Assembly (NCBI GenBank): GCA_020444265.1
Contig: JAHLLH010000012.1
Location: forward strand, 45,538-109,537
Source of the DNA: a bacterium
GTDB lineage: Bacteria; Electryoneota; Electryoneia; Electryoneales; Electryoneaceae
Direction: 5' to 3'
DNA length: 64,000 nt
The position numbers and the translations under genes are program-made. Below the pieces are notes generated by a model that worked only from the letters and a program-made list of their open reading frames with translations, was not told the DNA's origin and searched no databases. This document shows, in pieces, positions 50,817 to 59,290 of this stretch (positions are counted from its first letter, which is position 1; every line of letters starts with the position of its first letter).

Positions 50817-51202
50817 TCCTGCCGACCCTGACATTCGCGGTGGTGTTGAAGGCGCCGGGGGTGACGCTTATCACCCGCAACGCTTTCGACACGCAGGCGG
50901 AAGAGGACCTGGTCGATGTCTTTTTCGACTCGACGGACGGGTTCGCGGAGTCGGTGGTGTTCACTCGTGCAGATGGCCGTACGGTGACGACCTCGGGGAT
51001 CTTCGACGATAATCCGCTCGAGATGGACCTGGGTCAGGATGCTGTGGTGGATGGCGATACGAGCGTCCTGATGGTCCGTGCCCGTTCGGTGGTCCCGGCG
51101 ATCACCAGCACGGACAAGGTACGGATCCGTGGCGCCCTGTACCGGGTGGTCAGTGCGCCGATCAGGCACGGTGTGGCGGAATGCAGGCTGGTGAAGGTGT
51201 AG
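50813..51202 (+). CDS. Head-tail joining protein, lambda gpFII-like
   Basis: A 129-residue protein, mostly strands (VVFTRADGRTVTTSGIFDD, VLMVRARSVVPAITSTDKV, IRGALYRVVSA). The pattern DGxTVxxSGIFD...LxVRARxVP...DxVxIxGxxYxV matches gpFII-type joining proteins, which connect the head to a completed tail. GTG start overlaps the preceding gene. Confidence 0.75.
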   Translation: MILPTLTFAVVLKAPGVTLITRNAFDTQAEEDLVDVFFDSTDGFAESVVFTRADGRTVTTSGIFDDNPLEMDLGQDAVVDGDTSVLMVRARSVVPAITSTDKVRIRGALYRVVSAPIRHGVAECRLVKV

Positions 51203-51221
51203 GGATGGGTGCGAGGGGTCG

Positions 51222-51290
51222 GGGGATTCCCGACGCCCGCAACGGCAAAACCGAGCCGATTGGCATCGGCTTGCGTGCTGGGAATGACAA
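51222..51290. repeat. Type A element, copy 3
   Basis: GGGGATTCCCGACGCCCGCAA, inner hairpin AGCCGAT tggc ATCGGCT, and GCGTGCTGGGAATGACA. It differs from the copy at 43338 at only a few bases and ends about 10 bp before the next start. Confidence 0.8.
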
Positions 51291-51300
51291 GGGGTAGACG

Positions 51301-51831
51301 TTGAAACATCCACGGACAACGATTCTCGATGCGGCGATGGTGACGCTGCAGGGTGCCAAGCTGAATGTGGGTGACAAGGTCCACAGGCACCGTGTGACGC
51401 CGGTGTGGGCAAAGGATATCCCCTGCTGCCTGGTGGCGCTCCGTGGCGAGTCGATCGACGATAAGAACAGCCGTCCCCGGACCTATTTCCGCACGGCGGA
51501 ACTGCACGTGGCGTTCATCCATAACGACGAAGATGGGGTGGACGACGTGCAGGGGGAATCGATCCGTGCGGCGGAATTCGCGATCCTGCGTGACGAATCA
51601 CTGGCAGGAACGGTGGATGATGTCCGTTACCTGCGCATGGAGTCCCCTGTGATCGAGGGGGATGGCAACAAGGTGTACGCGGCGACGGTGCTGGTGTTTG
51701 AAGTGGACTACCAGGACCAGGCGCCGGAAGGGGAACGTGCAACGGACCTCGAGTCGATGGACGTCACTTATCAAATGGGCGATTCGGACACCCCGGACGC
51801 AGAAGACGAGGTCGATTTAACCGAAGGATAA
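51301..51831 (+). CDS. Minor tail / tail-terminator-like protein, 176 aa
   Basis: The N-terminal part (TTILDAAMVTLQGA, HRHRVTPVWAKDIPCCLVAL, FRTAELHVAFIHND) resembles lambda gpU-type tail terminators, with a C-terminal acidic tail. The likely start is TTG 51301 after AAGGGG; ATG 51337 would shorten it by 12 residues. It should cap the tail tube at the head end. Confidence 0.65.
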   Translation: MKHPRTTILDAAMVTLQGAKLNVGDKVHRHRVTPVWAKDIPCCLVALRGESIDDKNSRPRTYFRTAELHVAFIHNDEDGVDDVQGESIRAAEFAILRDESLAGTVDDVRYLRMESPVIEGDGNKVYAATVLVFEVDYQDQAPEGERATDLESMDVTYQMGDSDTPDAEDEVDLTEG

Positions 51832-51836
51832 AAGCG

Positions 51837-52100
51837 ATGAAACGTGCATTCCTGGTCCCTGCAGAAGGGGCGCTGGTCCGTTACCCGAACAACCCGCAGA
51901 TGGTGCTTGCGGAAGCGGGGGCAAACGTGGTGCTGGACAGCTACTGGCGCAGGCGGATCAACGATGGTTCGGTAGTGGTGGGGAAGGCGCCGGTGAAGAA
52001 AGTGGGTGCGAAGCAGGTACAGGTGACAGTCACTCCCAAGAAAAAAAATCCTAGTGACAGTCACTCGGCTCGCAATGACTTGAACAACGAAGACAAGTAA
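51837..52100 (+). CDS. DUF2635-like small protein, 87 aa, with repeat-derived tail
   Basis: Residues 1-45 (FLVPAEGALVRYPNNPQMVL, then SYWRRRINDGSVVV) match DUF2635, the Mu gp38-like protein found just before the sheath. The last 25 residues (VTVTPKKKNPSDSHSARNDL) are a translated type B palindromic element and were probably added by its insertion. The sheath gene follows. Confidence 0.78.
   Translation: MKRAFLVPAEGALVRYPNNPQMVLAEAGANVVLDSYWRRRINDGSVVVGKAPVKKVGAKQVQVTVTPKKKNPSDSHSARNDLNNEDK
52023..52083 (+). repeat. Type B element inside the DUF2635-like gene
   Basis: GTGACAGTCAC at 52023-52033 and 52054-52064 (31 bp apart), followed by TCGGCTCGCAATGACTTG. Same layout and same reading frame as 29344-29404. 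Confidence 0.85.
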
Positions 52101-52166
52101 ACGATAGCGATGCAAAGCGGAGGTTCAGCTTTCGATTTGCATGGGCAAGCGTGAAAGGATGTTGCG

Positions 52167-53645
52167 ATGAGCATTCCGAAAACCATCCGCACCCCGATGT
52201 TTGCGGTGGAGATCGATTCGAGCCGTGCACTGAGTGGTGCCGGTGTGCTGGCTTACCAGGCGCTGCTGATCGGTGGCCGTACGAGCGGCGGGTCGGTGGC
52301 GGAGAAGGTGCTGAAGACGGTCAGCAACGCGGACCAGGCTGCGGCCTATTTCGGCGACGGGTCGCACCTGCACCTGATGGCGATAGCGTGGTTCGCGCAG
52401 AACCCGACGGTGGCGCTGAAGATGATCGCGCTGGATGACAGTGGTACGGGTGTCCCGGCGACCGGAAAGATCACCCTGGCGGGTACGGCGACTGCTGCGG
52501 GGACCCTTTCGCTCTACATCGGCGGGCAGGAAGTGAATGTGGTGGTCGCGGTGGATGATGCGCACACCGACCTGGACGGGACCCTGGCTGCTGCGATCAA
52601 CGCGGTGACGAGCCTTCCCGTGGTCGCCACGGACAACGAAGATGGCTCGGTGGGTCTGACGGCGAAGAACGACGGCACGCCGGGCAACGAGATCGACATC
52701 CGGATGAACTACGCCAGTGATGAAGCGACACCGGCAGGGTTGACGGTAACCATTGCTGCCATGGGCGACACGGACGCCAGCATGACCGCCGGTGCGAACA
52801 ACCCGGATGTTTCCGAAGCATTGGATGCGATCGGGGACGAGTGGTTCCAGATCATGGCGATGCCGTGGACGGATTCCACGAGCCTGACCGCGATGACGGA
52901 TGAACTGGAAACCCGTTTCGGCCCGTTGCAGATGATCGATGGTGTCTGTTTCGTGTCGGTGACGGCTGCGAGCCTTGGTGCGCTTTCGGCACTGGGGAAC
53001 GCGCAGAACAGCCCGCACCTGGTGATGCTGCATTCGGTGGGCATTCCGAACACTCCATGGGAGTATGCGGCGGGTGTGGCGGCGATTGCGGCGAGCGAAG
53101 GGGAAACCGACCCGGCTCGTCCCTTCCAGACCTTGACGGTGACGGGGATCCTCGCCCCGGCCATTGGGGACCGTTACACGCAGACCGAGCGGAACACCCT
53201 GCTGACGGATGGGGTGTCCACGTTCATCGTCAACAGTGCCGGCAAGGTGACGCTGGAACGCTTGATCACCACCTACCAGACGAATGCGGCTGGCGGTGCG
53301 GATACGGCTTACCTGGACCTGAACACGCCGTTGACCCTGCTCTACCTGCGTTGGTCGCTGCGTAACCGTTTCCTGACCAGGTACCCGCGTGCGAAGCTGG
53401 CGAGCGACGCGAAGAACCTGAACCCCGGGCAGGTGGTGGTGACGCCGAAGCTGGCGCGTGCCGAAGTGCTTTCCCTGTTCGACGAGTGGGAGAAGGCGGG
53501 ACTGGTGGAAGATGCGGACACCTTCGCGGAATCGTTGACGGTGAGCCGTGCGAGCGATGACGTGAACCGTCTCGAATTCATCCTGCAGCCTGACCTGGTG
53601 AACCAGTTCCGTGTGGGTGCGGCGGTGATCCAGTTCCTGCTGTAG
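52167..53645 (+). CDS. Contractile tail sheath protein, Mu gpL-like
   Basis: A 492-residue sheath. It begins IPKTIRTPMFAVEIDSSRAL; the centre carries an inserted domain (VDDAHTDLDGTLAAAINAVT); and the conserved end has PFQTLTVTGILAPAIGDRYT, ERNTLLTDGVSTFIVNSAGK, LERLITTYQTN, LDLNTPLTLLYLRWSLRNRF and LTRYPRAKLASD. The sheath contracts to drive the tube through the envelope. This makes the phage a myovirus. Confidence 0.95.
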   Translation: MSIPKTIRTPMFAVEIDSSRALSGAGVLAYQALLIGGRTSGGSVAEKVLKTVSNADQAAAYFGDGSHLHLMAIAWFAQNPTVALKMIALDDSGTGVPATGKITLAGTATAAGTLSLYIGGQEVNVVVAVDDAHTDLDGTLAAAINAVTSLPVVATDNEDGSVGLTAKNDGTPGNEIDIRMNYASDEATPAGLTVTIAAMGDTDASMTAGANNPDVSEALDAIGDEWFQIMAMPWTDSTSLTAMTDELETRFGPLQMIDGVCFVSVTAASLGALSALGNAQNSPHLVMLHSVGIPNTPWEYAAGVAAIAASEGETDPARPFQTLTVTGILAPAIGDRYTQTERNTLLTDGVSTFIVNSAGKVTLERLITTYQTNAAGGADTAYLDLNTPLTLLYLRWSLRNRFLTRYPRAKLASDAKNLNPGQVVVTPKLARAEVLSLFDEWEKAGLVEDADTFAESLTVSRASDDVNRLEFILQPDLVNQFRVGAAVIQFLL

Positions 53646-53682
53646 GGAACACGTGGTGTGAAAGCACCCGGGAGTGAAACCC

Positions 53683-53706
53683 GGGCAGGAGACTGCCCGG
53701 GCCACC
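53683..53706. repeat. GC-rich palindrome before the tail tube gene
   Basis: CCCGGGCA ggagac TGCCCGGG followed by CCACCCC. The end resembles the type D elements. Confidence 0.5.
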
Positions 53707-53748
53707 CCTGGCGACAGTCACAATAGACCTTTGAAGGTGAGGTAAACG

Positions 53749-54108
53749 ATGGGAAAAGTCAAAGCGGGTATCAGCAAGCTGTCGCTGAACGGCAAGGTGA
53801 TCTCCGTAAAAGGAAACGTCACCCTGACGGCAAGCGGGGATCAGCGCGAGGTGCTGAACGGTACAAGTGGTCTGGCTGGTCACAAGGTCACCCCGGTGAA
53901 TGGGATGGTCGAGGGTGAAATCTTTGTGCCGGACGACTTGGACCCGAAGGATGTGTTCGACTTCAGCGGCGGGACGGTGACGGTGGAGCTGCAGGACGGG
54001 AAGGTGTTCCTGCTGGCGGACGCTGAATACACGGGTGAGCGGAAGTACGAGACGGAAGAAGCGACGATGCCGATCAGCTTCACGGGTAGTCCCGGGAAGT
54101 TTGTGTAA
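53749..54108 (+). CDS. Tail tube protein, Mu gpM-like
   Basis: A 119-residue tube subunit: VKAGISKLSLNGKVISVKGN, VTPVNGMVEGEIFVPD, VTVELQDGKVFLLADAEYTG. It follows the sheath gene, as in Mu, and forms the inner tube. AGGTGAGG precedes the ATG. Confidence 0.9.
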   Translation: MGKVKAGISKLSLNGKVISVKGNVTLTASGDQREVLNGTSGLAGHKVTPVNGMVEGEIFVPDDLDPKDVFDFSGGTVTVELQDGKVFLLADAEYTGERKYETEEATMPISFTGSPGKFV

Positions 54109-54136
54109 GGTGGTACCACCTGATTCATCTGGTTAG

Positions 54137-54172
54137 GGAAACCCGGCTTGCAAGTCAAGCCGGGGCACCTAT
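54137..54172. repeat. Type D element, copy 2
   Basis: CCCGGCTTG caagt CAAGCCGGG followed by GCACCTATCC, 25 bp before the chaperone gene. Confidence 0.6.
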
Positions 54173-54199
54173 CCACAAAACCCAACAGGGGAGAGGATG

Positions 54200-54496
54200 A
54201 TGGCAGAGCAGGAAAAGGCAACCCGTGTGGAACTGCCGGTTGTGATCAATCTGCAGGACCCGATCGATGTTTTCGAAGATGGGGACCCGGACCACCTGGT
54301 TCGTGAAATTCGCATCACCCGGAAGGTGCAGGCGCGTGACCTGATGGGGATGAAGATCGGCGGCGAGAGAACGTTCGGCGAGATGCTGGAATTGCTTGCA
54401 AGCCTGACGGGTCAGCCGATGAAGGTGCTGGAGAAGCTGTCGATGACAGACGCATCCAGCGCGATTGATGTCCTCGGTGACCTGATGGGGGAATAG
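54200..54496 (+). CDS. Tail assembly chaperone (Mu gp41-like), unshifted product
   Basis: A 98-residue protein with the chaperone E/41/14 pattern: DPDHLVREIRITRKVQARDL, FGEMLELLASLTGQPMKVLE and IDVLGDLMGE. It keeps the tape measure soluble during tail assembly. A G5 run at its last codons allows a -1 shift into a further reading frame. ATG 54197 is an alternative start. Confidence 0.85.
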   Translation: MAEQEKATRVELPVVINLQDPIDVFEDGDPDHLVREIRITRKVQARDLMGMKIGGERTFGEMLELLASLTGQPMKVLEKLSMTDASSAIDVLGDLMGE

Positions 54497-54648
54497 GACC
54501 CGAACTGATCAGAGATGCGGTCCGTCTGATCGGGTCGGAGTTCGGGTTTACAGTGGACCTGCTGTCGATGGACCTGGATCAATTGTTCTGGGTCGCCGGC
54601 CTGGCAGCAGATGAGCGAAAGGCGCGTGCGAAAGCACTGAAGGGGTAG
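54200..54648 (+). CDS. Tail assembly chaperone, -1 frameshift product
   Basis: The stop TAG 54494-54496 is preceded by ATG GGG GAA. A -1 slip on GGGGG (54487-54491) continues as GGIGPELIRDAVRLIGSEFG, WVAGLAADERKARAKALKG, to TAG 54646-54648, adding about 51 residues. A long and a short chaperone made this way is the rule in tailed phages. The extension has no start codon or ribosome site of its own. Confidence 0.7.
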
Positions 54649-54667
54649 GTTTTTCATTCTGGATGAA

Positions 54668-54705
54668 TCAACCCGACTTGACGAGCAGGTCGGTCCACCC
54701 AGCGG
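54668..54705. repeat. Type D element, copy 3
   Basis: AACCCGACTTG acgagc AGGTCGGTCC followed by ACCCAGCGG, 13 bp before the tape measure start. The stem has mismatches. Confidence 0.5.
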
Positions 54706-54717
54706 ATTGAGGGATTG

Positions 54718-56214
54718 ATGGCGGTCGATAAAAAAGCGCGGATTGTGTTCAGTGGGGTCGATAAGTTTTCGACCACGATGAACCGTTTCGACGCCAAACT
54801 GGCGGGTGTTCAGGCGAAGATGCGCCGTTTCAATAATGGCCTGTCGAGTGTCACCCGTACCCTGAACCGTGGCTTTGGGATTGCATTGGCAGGGATGACT
54901 GCTGCGGGTGCGGGGATCTTCGCGGTCGTGAAGAAAGTGGCCGACGAAGGTGACCTGTTGGCAAAAACCTCGGATCGTTTGGGGTATACCGCCGAACGTC
55001 TGCAGCAGATCCGGTTCGCAGCGGATCGCACGGGCACACCCATTGATCAGTTGGATAAGGGGTTGGAAAAGCTGAACCGCAACCTGCTGGACGTAGCATT
55101 CGGCAGGGGCGAGGCGTTGTACGCCTTTGAGCAGATGGGTATTTCGGCGGTGGATACGACCGGGAAGCTACGTGATGCCGAGGATGTGCTAGGGGATATC
55201 GCGGACAAGTTCAAGACTGTTCGCAGTGAGGAAGCGAAGACGGCATGGGCGATGCAGATCTTCGGTCGTTCCGGTGGCAAGCTGGTGAACATGCTGAACC
55301 TGGGTCGTGACGGCCTTCAAGATCTGTACGCAGAATTTGACCGTCTTGGTGGGGGTATGTCGGAAGGTGCGGCGCGTGATGCTGAAGTTTTCACGGATGC
55401 CCTGACCAACCTGAAGATGGCCATGAATGGCGTCCGTTACGCGATGGGTGGCGCCCTGCTGCCGGTGCTGGCCGATGCGATGAACCGTATCGCGCGGAAG
55501 TTGGGTGCGGACCGTGCCCAATTCGAAGCATGGGGCAAACGTGTTAGCGATGCGCTTGGGCGAGCGGTCGAGGGGTTGCCGGAGAAGTACGACGACTTCA
55601 AGACGAAGATGGGCGAGGTGGGTGCGGTTTTGGAGGAGATCAAGACAAAACTGCGTCCTGTGACCGACCTGTTCGACACGTTAAATGAACGAGTAGGAAC
55701 ATCCAACCTGCTGATCGGATCATTGGAAGTGCTGCTGGCGGTCAACCTGGTGAATGCACTGGCGAAGATTACTGCGAGTGTGACGACGCTGACGACGGCG
55801 CTTTCGGCATTGGGTGCGATCCCGGTGGTCGCGGCGACAGTTGGGGCGGCGTTATCACTGCCATTCCTGGCGACTGAATCTGACTGGGGAAAAAAGAATC
55901 TCAGCCAAGTGGGGAAGGGTCCGGGGTTCCTCGACAAGCTGGCAAAGGTGTTTTCGATGCCGCAGTCAACCCGTGACTCGAGTTCGCTGATCGGAATCAA
56001 CCTGCGTGCCTTGGGCCGTCTCCCTGGCGGCGCATCCCGCACTTTCGACATTCCCCCACCCGTGTCGCCCCTGGCGCTGCCGGGTGGCACCCTGGTGGTG
56101 GATTTCCAGAACATGCCAAGCGGCATCCGTGTCGATCGACGTGGTGCGCGGAATGTGTCGACGAAGGAAGACCGTGACTTCGGGCGGTTCGGTGATGGCG
56201 CTTTTTCGGAGTAA
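54718..56214 (+). CDS. Tail tape measure protein
   Basis: A 498-residue protein that sets tail length. It is helical at the N terminus, has a tape-measure-like core (ADEGDLLAKTSDRLGYTAER, LQQIRFAADRTGTPIDQLDK, FGRSGGKLVNMLNLGRDGL), and hydrophobic segments near 350-385 (LEVLLAVNLVNALAK, LSALGAIPVVAATVGAAL). 498 residues is short, so the tail should also be short, by the usual ~1.5 angstrom per residue rule of thumb. ATG 54718 follows GAGGGA; TTG 54715 is less likely. Confidence 0.85.
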   Translation: MAVDKKARIVFSGVDKFSTTMNRFDAKLAGVQAKMRRFNNGLSSVTRTLNRGFGIALAGMTAAGAGIFAVVKKVADEGDLLAKTSDRLGYTAERLQQIRFAADRTGTPIDQLDKGLEKLNRNLLDVAFGRGEALYAFEQMGISAVDTTGKLRDAEDVLGDIADKFKTVRSEEAKTAWAMQIFGRSGGKLVNMLNLGRDGLQDLYAEFDRLGGGMSEGAARDAEVFTDALTNLKMAMNGVRYAMGGALLPVLADAMNRIARKLGADRAQFEAWGKRVSDALGRAVEGLPEKYDDFKTKMGEVGAVLEEIKTKLRPVTDLFDTLNERVGTSNLLIGSLEVLLAVNLVNALAKITASVTTLTTALSALGAIPVVAATVGAALSLPFLATESDWGKKNLSQVGKGPGFLDKLAKVFSMPQSTRDSSSLIGINLRALGRLPGGASRTFDIPPPVSPLALPGGTLVVDFQNMPSGIRVDRRGARNVSTKEDRDFGRFGDGAFSE

Positions 56215-56217
56215 ATG

Positions 56218-56940
56218 ATGCTCCAGCTTTCAGCGCGATTGGAGGGCGAAGCGATTGAGGCGCAGATGCGGGCGCTGGCGGGGGAACAGTTTCCGTTCGC
56301 CATGGCCCTGGCGCTGACAAAGACCGCCTCTGGTGCGAAGAAAGAGGTGTTCGAGCAGACGAAACGGGACTTTGAGGTGCGAGCGTCGAATTTCCTGCAG
56401 AAGGGGATTCGGATCAAACCGGCGCAGAAGCGAGACGTTCAAAGCAGGGGATATGGTACGGCGGAAGTGTATACGAGCCCACGGCTTTCAACCTTCCTGC
56501 CGGATCACATTGGCGGTGAGACTCGTACCCCGAGGGGCCGTAAACGCGCGGTTCCGGGTCCTGATCTGAAGAACTACCGAACCAAGACGGGCCGTGTGAA
56601 GCGGAATGTTCAGCCGTCGACCCTGCTGAAGGACTATCAGCCGTGGAAGGGTGGCCGTTCGATTGGACGAAGCCGACGGCGGCTGGGGAAACCCTTCATC
56701 ATGCCGACAAAGCGCGACTCGCTGTTGATCATCGCACGTCGCAGGCGCGACAAGATCGAAAAGCTGTGGTACCTGGTGGACGAGGTGAAGATCCAGCAGG
56801 GTGGTTGGGAGTTTTACCCGGCAGTGATGAAGTACGTGAACCGAAACTTCGAACGTCACGCGAAGGATGCCCTGGACGATGCGTTAAATCCGAACAAGGA
56901 TTGGACGAAGAAACGTTCGAGGTCGCATCTGCGCCGATAG
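56218..56940 (+). CDS. Minor tail-like basic protein, 240 aa
   Basis: N-terminal FPFAMALALTKTASGAKKEV is the kind of helix seen in gpZ-like minor tail proteins. The centre is very basic (RSIGRSRRRLGKPF, IIARRRRDKIEKLWYLVDEV). I do not recognise the family firmly. Position between tape measure and DNA-circulation genes supports a virion role. GGAG lies 6 bases before ATG 56218. Confidence 0.55.
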   Translation: MLQLSARLEGEAIEAQMRALAGEQFPFAMALALTKTASGAKKEVFEQTKRDFEVRASNFLQKGIRIKPAQKRDVQSRGYGTAEVYTSPRLSTFLPDHIGGETRTPRGRKRAVPGPDLKNYRTKTGRVKRNVQPSTLLKDYQPWKGGRSIGRSRRRLGKPFIMPTKRDSLLIIARRRRDKIEKLWYLVDEVKIQQGGWEFYPAVMKYVNRNFERHAKDALDDALNPNKDWTKKRSRSHLRR

Positions 56941-57025
56941 GTGGATGGAAAACCTTCCTGATGGGAGAGGGGAGCCGATCTGACAGGCTGGTTCGGGTTC
57001 CCAAAGTAGGGATCGCTCTGCGGTT

Positions 57026-57048
57026 TTCACGCAACGGATCGCAACGGA
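57026..57048. repeat. Repeat type F, short copy
   Basis: TTTTCACGCAACGGATCGCA then ACGG, 13 bp before the next start codon. A reduced form of the units at 31962 and 46513. Confidence 0.45.
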
Positions 57049-57060
57049 CAGGATGTCTAC

Positions 57061-58227
57061 ATGGGTTGGAAGGAAAGTTTGCTCCCGGCATCGTTTCGCG
57101 GGGTAGCGTTCGAGGTTTCGACCGTGGACGGCGAACATGGCCGTCGGATCGTCGACCACGACTTCCCGGGGCTTGATCAGCCTCGTCCGGAAGATATGGG
57201 GCGTCGCGCCAGGCGTTTCGTGATCGAGGGTTTCCTGGTCGGTACGGACTACCTGGACCGTAAGCAGGACCTGATCAACGCATGCGAAGCGGCGGGTGTG
57301 GGGGAGTTGGTGCACCCGTACCGTGGCACGCTTCGGGTGGTGTGTTATCGCTTGCGGACCCGTGAATCGGAACGTGACGGCGGCATGGTCACGCTGTCGA
57401 TGGAATTCGGCGAGGCGGGCGAGGAACTGCTGTTGCGGACGGTGCAGACGGCGGATGACCTGCGCCAGGTGCGTGCGTCGACGCTGGAGCAGGTCCGTGC
57501 GGGGTTCCGTGAAGCCTACGACCTGGCGCATGCGCCGGCAGACCTGGCGCAGGATGCGTTGGATGGGGTGGATAACCTGTTGACGCTGGTGGGGGATGCA
57601 CGGCGGATTGTGGGTGCGGGGGAAGATTTCCGCCGTGTGCTGGAAAACATCATTTCGCGCAAGACGCAGGTGGCGTACGACGCGGAAGAGTTGTCATCGG
57701 CGCTCGAGGATCTGTTCACGCTGGGGACGGATCCGGGTGAATCGGTGACGGATGCACGCGGGCAGTTTGACGAGATGCGTGCCCTATTGGACCAGCAGAC
57801 GGAGCCGTCCTACGATGCGACCGATCCACCTGCAGGACAAGTGGACCGTCTCGCTCAAGGGCAGCAGGTGTCGGCGATGGCGGGGCTGCTTTCGGTTGCG
57901 GACTTCGATTCCGCCGAGGATCTGCAGGAAGCGTCCGGGGTTGTGCTGGACCGTATCGAAGCTCTGATCGATGCGAGTGTGGATGGGGAGACGGCGAGTG
58001 GGTTGGCGGATCTGCGTGCGGCGCTGATGGCGGATTTAAACGCGCGGACGCTGGACCTGCCGAGCCTGGTGAAGTACACGCCCGCGCAGGATGTGCCGGC
58101 GCTGGTGCTGTCCTGGGAGTTGTACCAGGATGTGGACCACGAATCGCTGATCCTTGCGCGGAACAAGGTGGAGCACCCCGGGTTTGTGCCGGGCGGGCGC
58201 GAGATCGAGGTGGTGACAGATGCCTGA
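57061..58227 (+). CDS. DNA circulation protein, Mu gpN-like
   Basis: A 388-residue protein whose first ~100 residues carry the DNA-circulation domain: LLPASFRGVAFEVSTVDGEH, GRRIVDHDFPGLDQPRPEDM, RRFVIEGFLVGTDYLDRKQD and GVGELVHPYRGTLRVVC. In Mu this protein is part of the tail/baseplate and needed for infection. It overlaps the hub gene by 8 bp. Confidence 0.9.
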   Translation: MGWKESLLPASFRGVAFEVSTVDGEHGRRIVDHDFPGLDQPRPEDMGRRARRFVIEGFLVGTDYLDRKQDLINACEAAGVGELVHPYRGTLRVVCYRLRTRESERDGGMVTLSMEFGEAGEELLLRTVQTADDLRQVRASTLEQVRAGFREAYDLAHAPADLAQDALDGVDNLLTLVGDARRIVGAGEDFRRVLENIISRKTQVAYDAEELSSALEDLFTLGTDPGESVTDARGQFDEMRALLDQQTEPSYDATDPPAGQVDRLAQGQQVSAMAGLLSVADFDSAEDLQEASGVVLDRIEALIDASVDGETASGLADLRAALMADLNARTLDLPSLVKYTPAQDVPALVLSWELYQDVDHESLILARNKVEHPGFVPGGREIEVVTDA

Positions 58228-59290
58228 CAGTAGGGTGGCACTGACGATTGCAGGGAAAGCGTTCACCGGGTGGGAGATCGTGCGGATCCGTCACTCGATC
58301 GACACGCTGGTGGGCAGCTTTGAGTTGTCGCTTGGGTGGCTGGATGATGGCGGTGATTCGGTCCCGGAGATCCGTGCCGGTGCATCCTGCAAGGTGACGA
58401 TCGACGGTGAAGAGGTGATTCGCGGGTACATCGATGTGACCCAGCGTAGTGTGGATGCGAACAGCAGGACCCTGCAGGTGACCGGCAGGGGTGCGGCGCA
58501 GGACCTGATCGACTGTTCAAGCCCTCTGGAAAACAAAACCCTGCGCGACCTGACCCTTGACAAGCTGGTGGCGCAGTTGGTGCAGCCGTTCGGGTTGGCG
58601 GTCCGTACGGACTCGGGTGTGGACCTGGGGAAGACGTTCGGACAGTTCACGCTCCAGGCGGCGGAAACACCCTGGGAAGCACTGGAACGTGCCTGCCGCA
58701 GCCGGATGGTGCTTCCCCGCAGTGATGTGGATGGAACGATTGTGTTGACGCGTCCGGGTGCGGGTGGTCAAGCGGATGCGTTGGTCTACGGGCAGAACGT
58801 CCTTTCGGCGCGTCGGCTGTCGGATATGTCGGGGCGGTATTCGGAAATCAAGGTGCGTGGGGAAACGCAGTTCGACCTGGGGGACGAAATCCAGGCGCCG
58901 GTGGGTGTAGAAGGTCGTGCGATGGATGGGGGTGTTCCCCGTTACCGTCCGAAGGTGCTGGTCACGAGCGGGTTGACAAAAGAGTATGTGACCCAGCGTG
59001 CGGCGTGGGAAGCGGTGGTTCGTGCGGCCAAAGGGGACCGTTTCGAAGTGGCGGTGAAGGGGTTCCGTATGGCGGGCGGGGACCTGTGGCAGCCGAACAT
59101 GCGAACGGGTGTGCAGATCGAACCGTTGGGGGTGGATGCCAGCTTGCTGATTGCGGCGCGTGTCTTCAGCCAGGAAAGCGACAGCGGGACTCGTACCACG
59201 CTGGAACTGGTCCGTCCCGATGTCTTCACCTACCGTCCCGAAGTGCCCGAACAGACGTTACTCGATCCTGAGGGGATGAGCGATGAATGA
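58220..59290 (+). CDS. Baseplate hub protein, Mu gp44-like
   Basis: A 356-residue gpD/gp44-type hub. It contains GWEIVRIRHSIDTLVGSFEL, IRAGASCKVTIDGEEVIRGY, TLQVTGRGAAQDLIDCS, LQAAETPWEALERACRS, GRYSEIKVRGE and GTRTTLELVRPDVF. The hub links tube and spike. It overlaps the spike gene. Confidence 0.92.
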   Translation: MPDSRVALTIAGKAFTGWEIVRIRHSIDTLVGSFELSLGWLDDGGDSVPEIRAGASCKVTIDGEEVIRGYIDVTQRSVDANSRTLQVTGRGAAQDLIDCSSPLENKTLRDLTLDKLVAQLVQPFGLAVRTDSGVDLGKTFGQFTLQAAETPWEALERACRSRMVLPRSDVDGTIVLTRPGAGGQADALVYGQNVLSARRLSDMSGRYSEIKVRGETQFDLGDEIQAPVGVEGRAMDGGVPRYRPKVLVTSGLTKEYVTQRAAWEAVVRAAKGDRFEVAVKGFRMAGGDLWQPNMRTGVQIEPLGVDASLLIAARVFSQESDSGTRTTLELVRPDVFTYRPEVPEQTLLDPEGMSDE

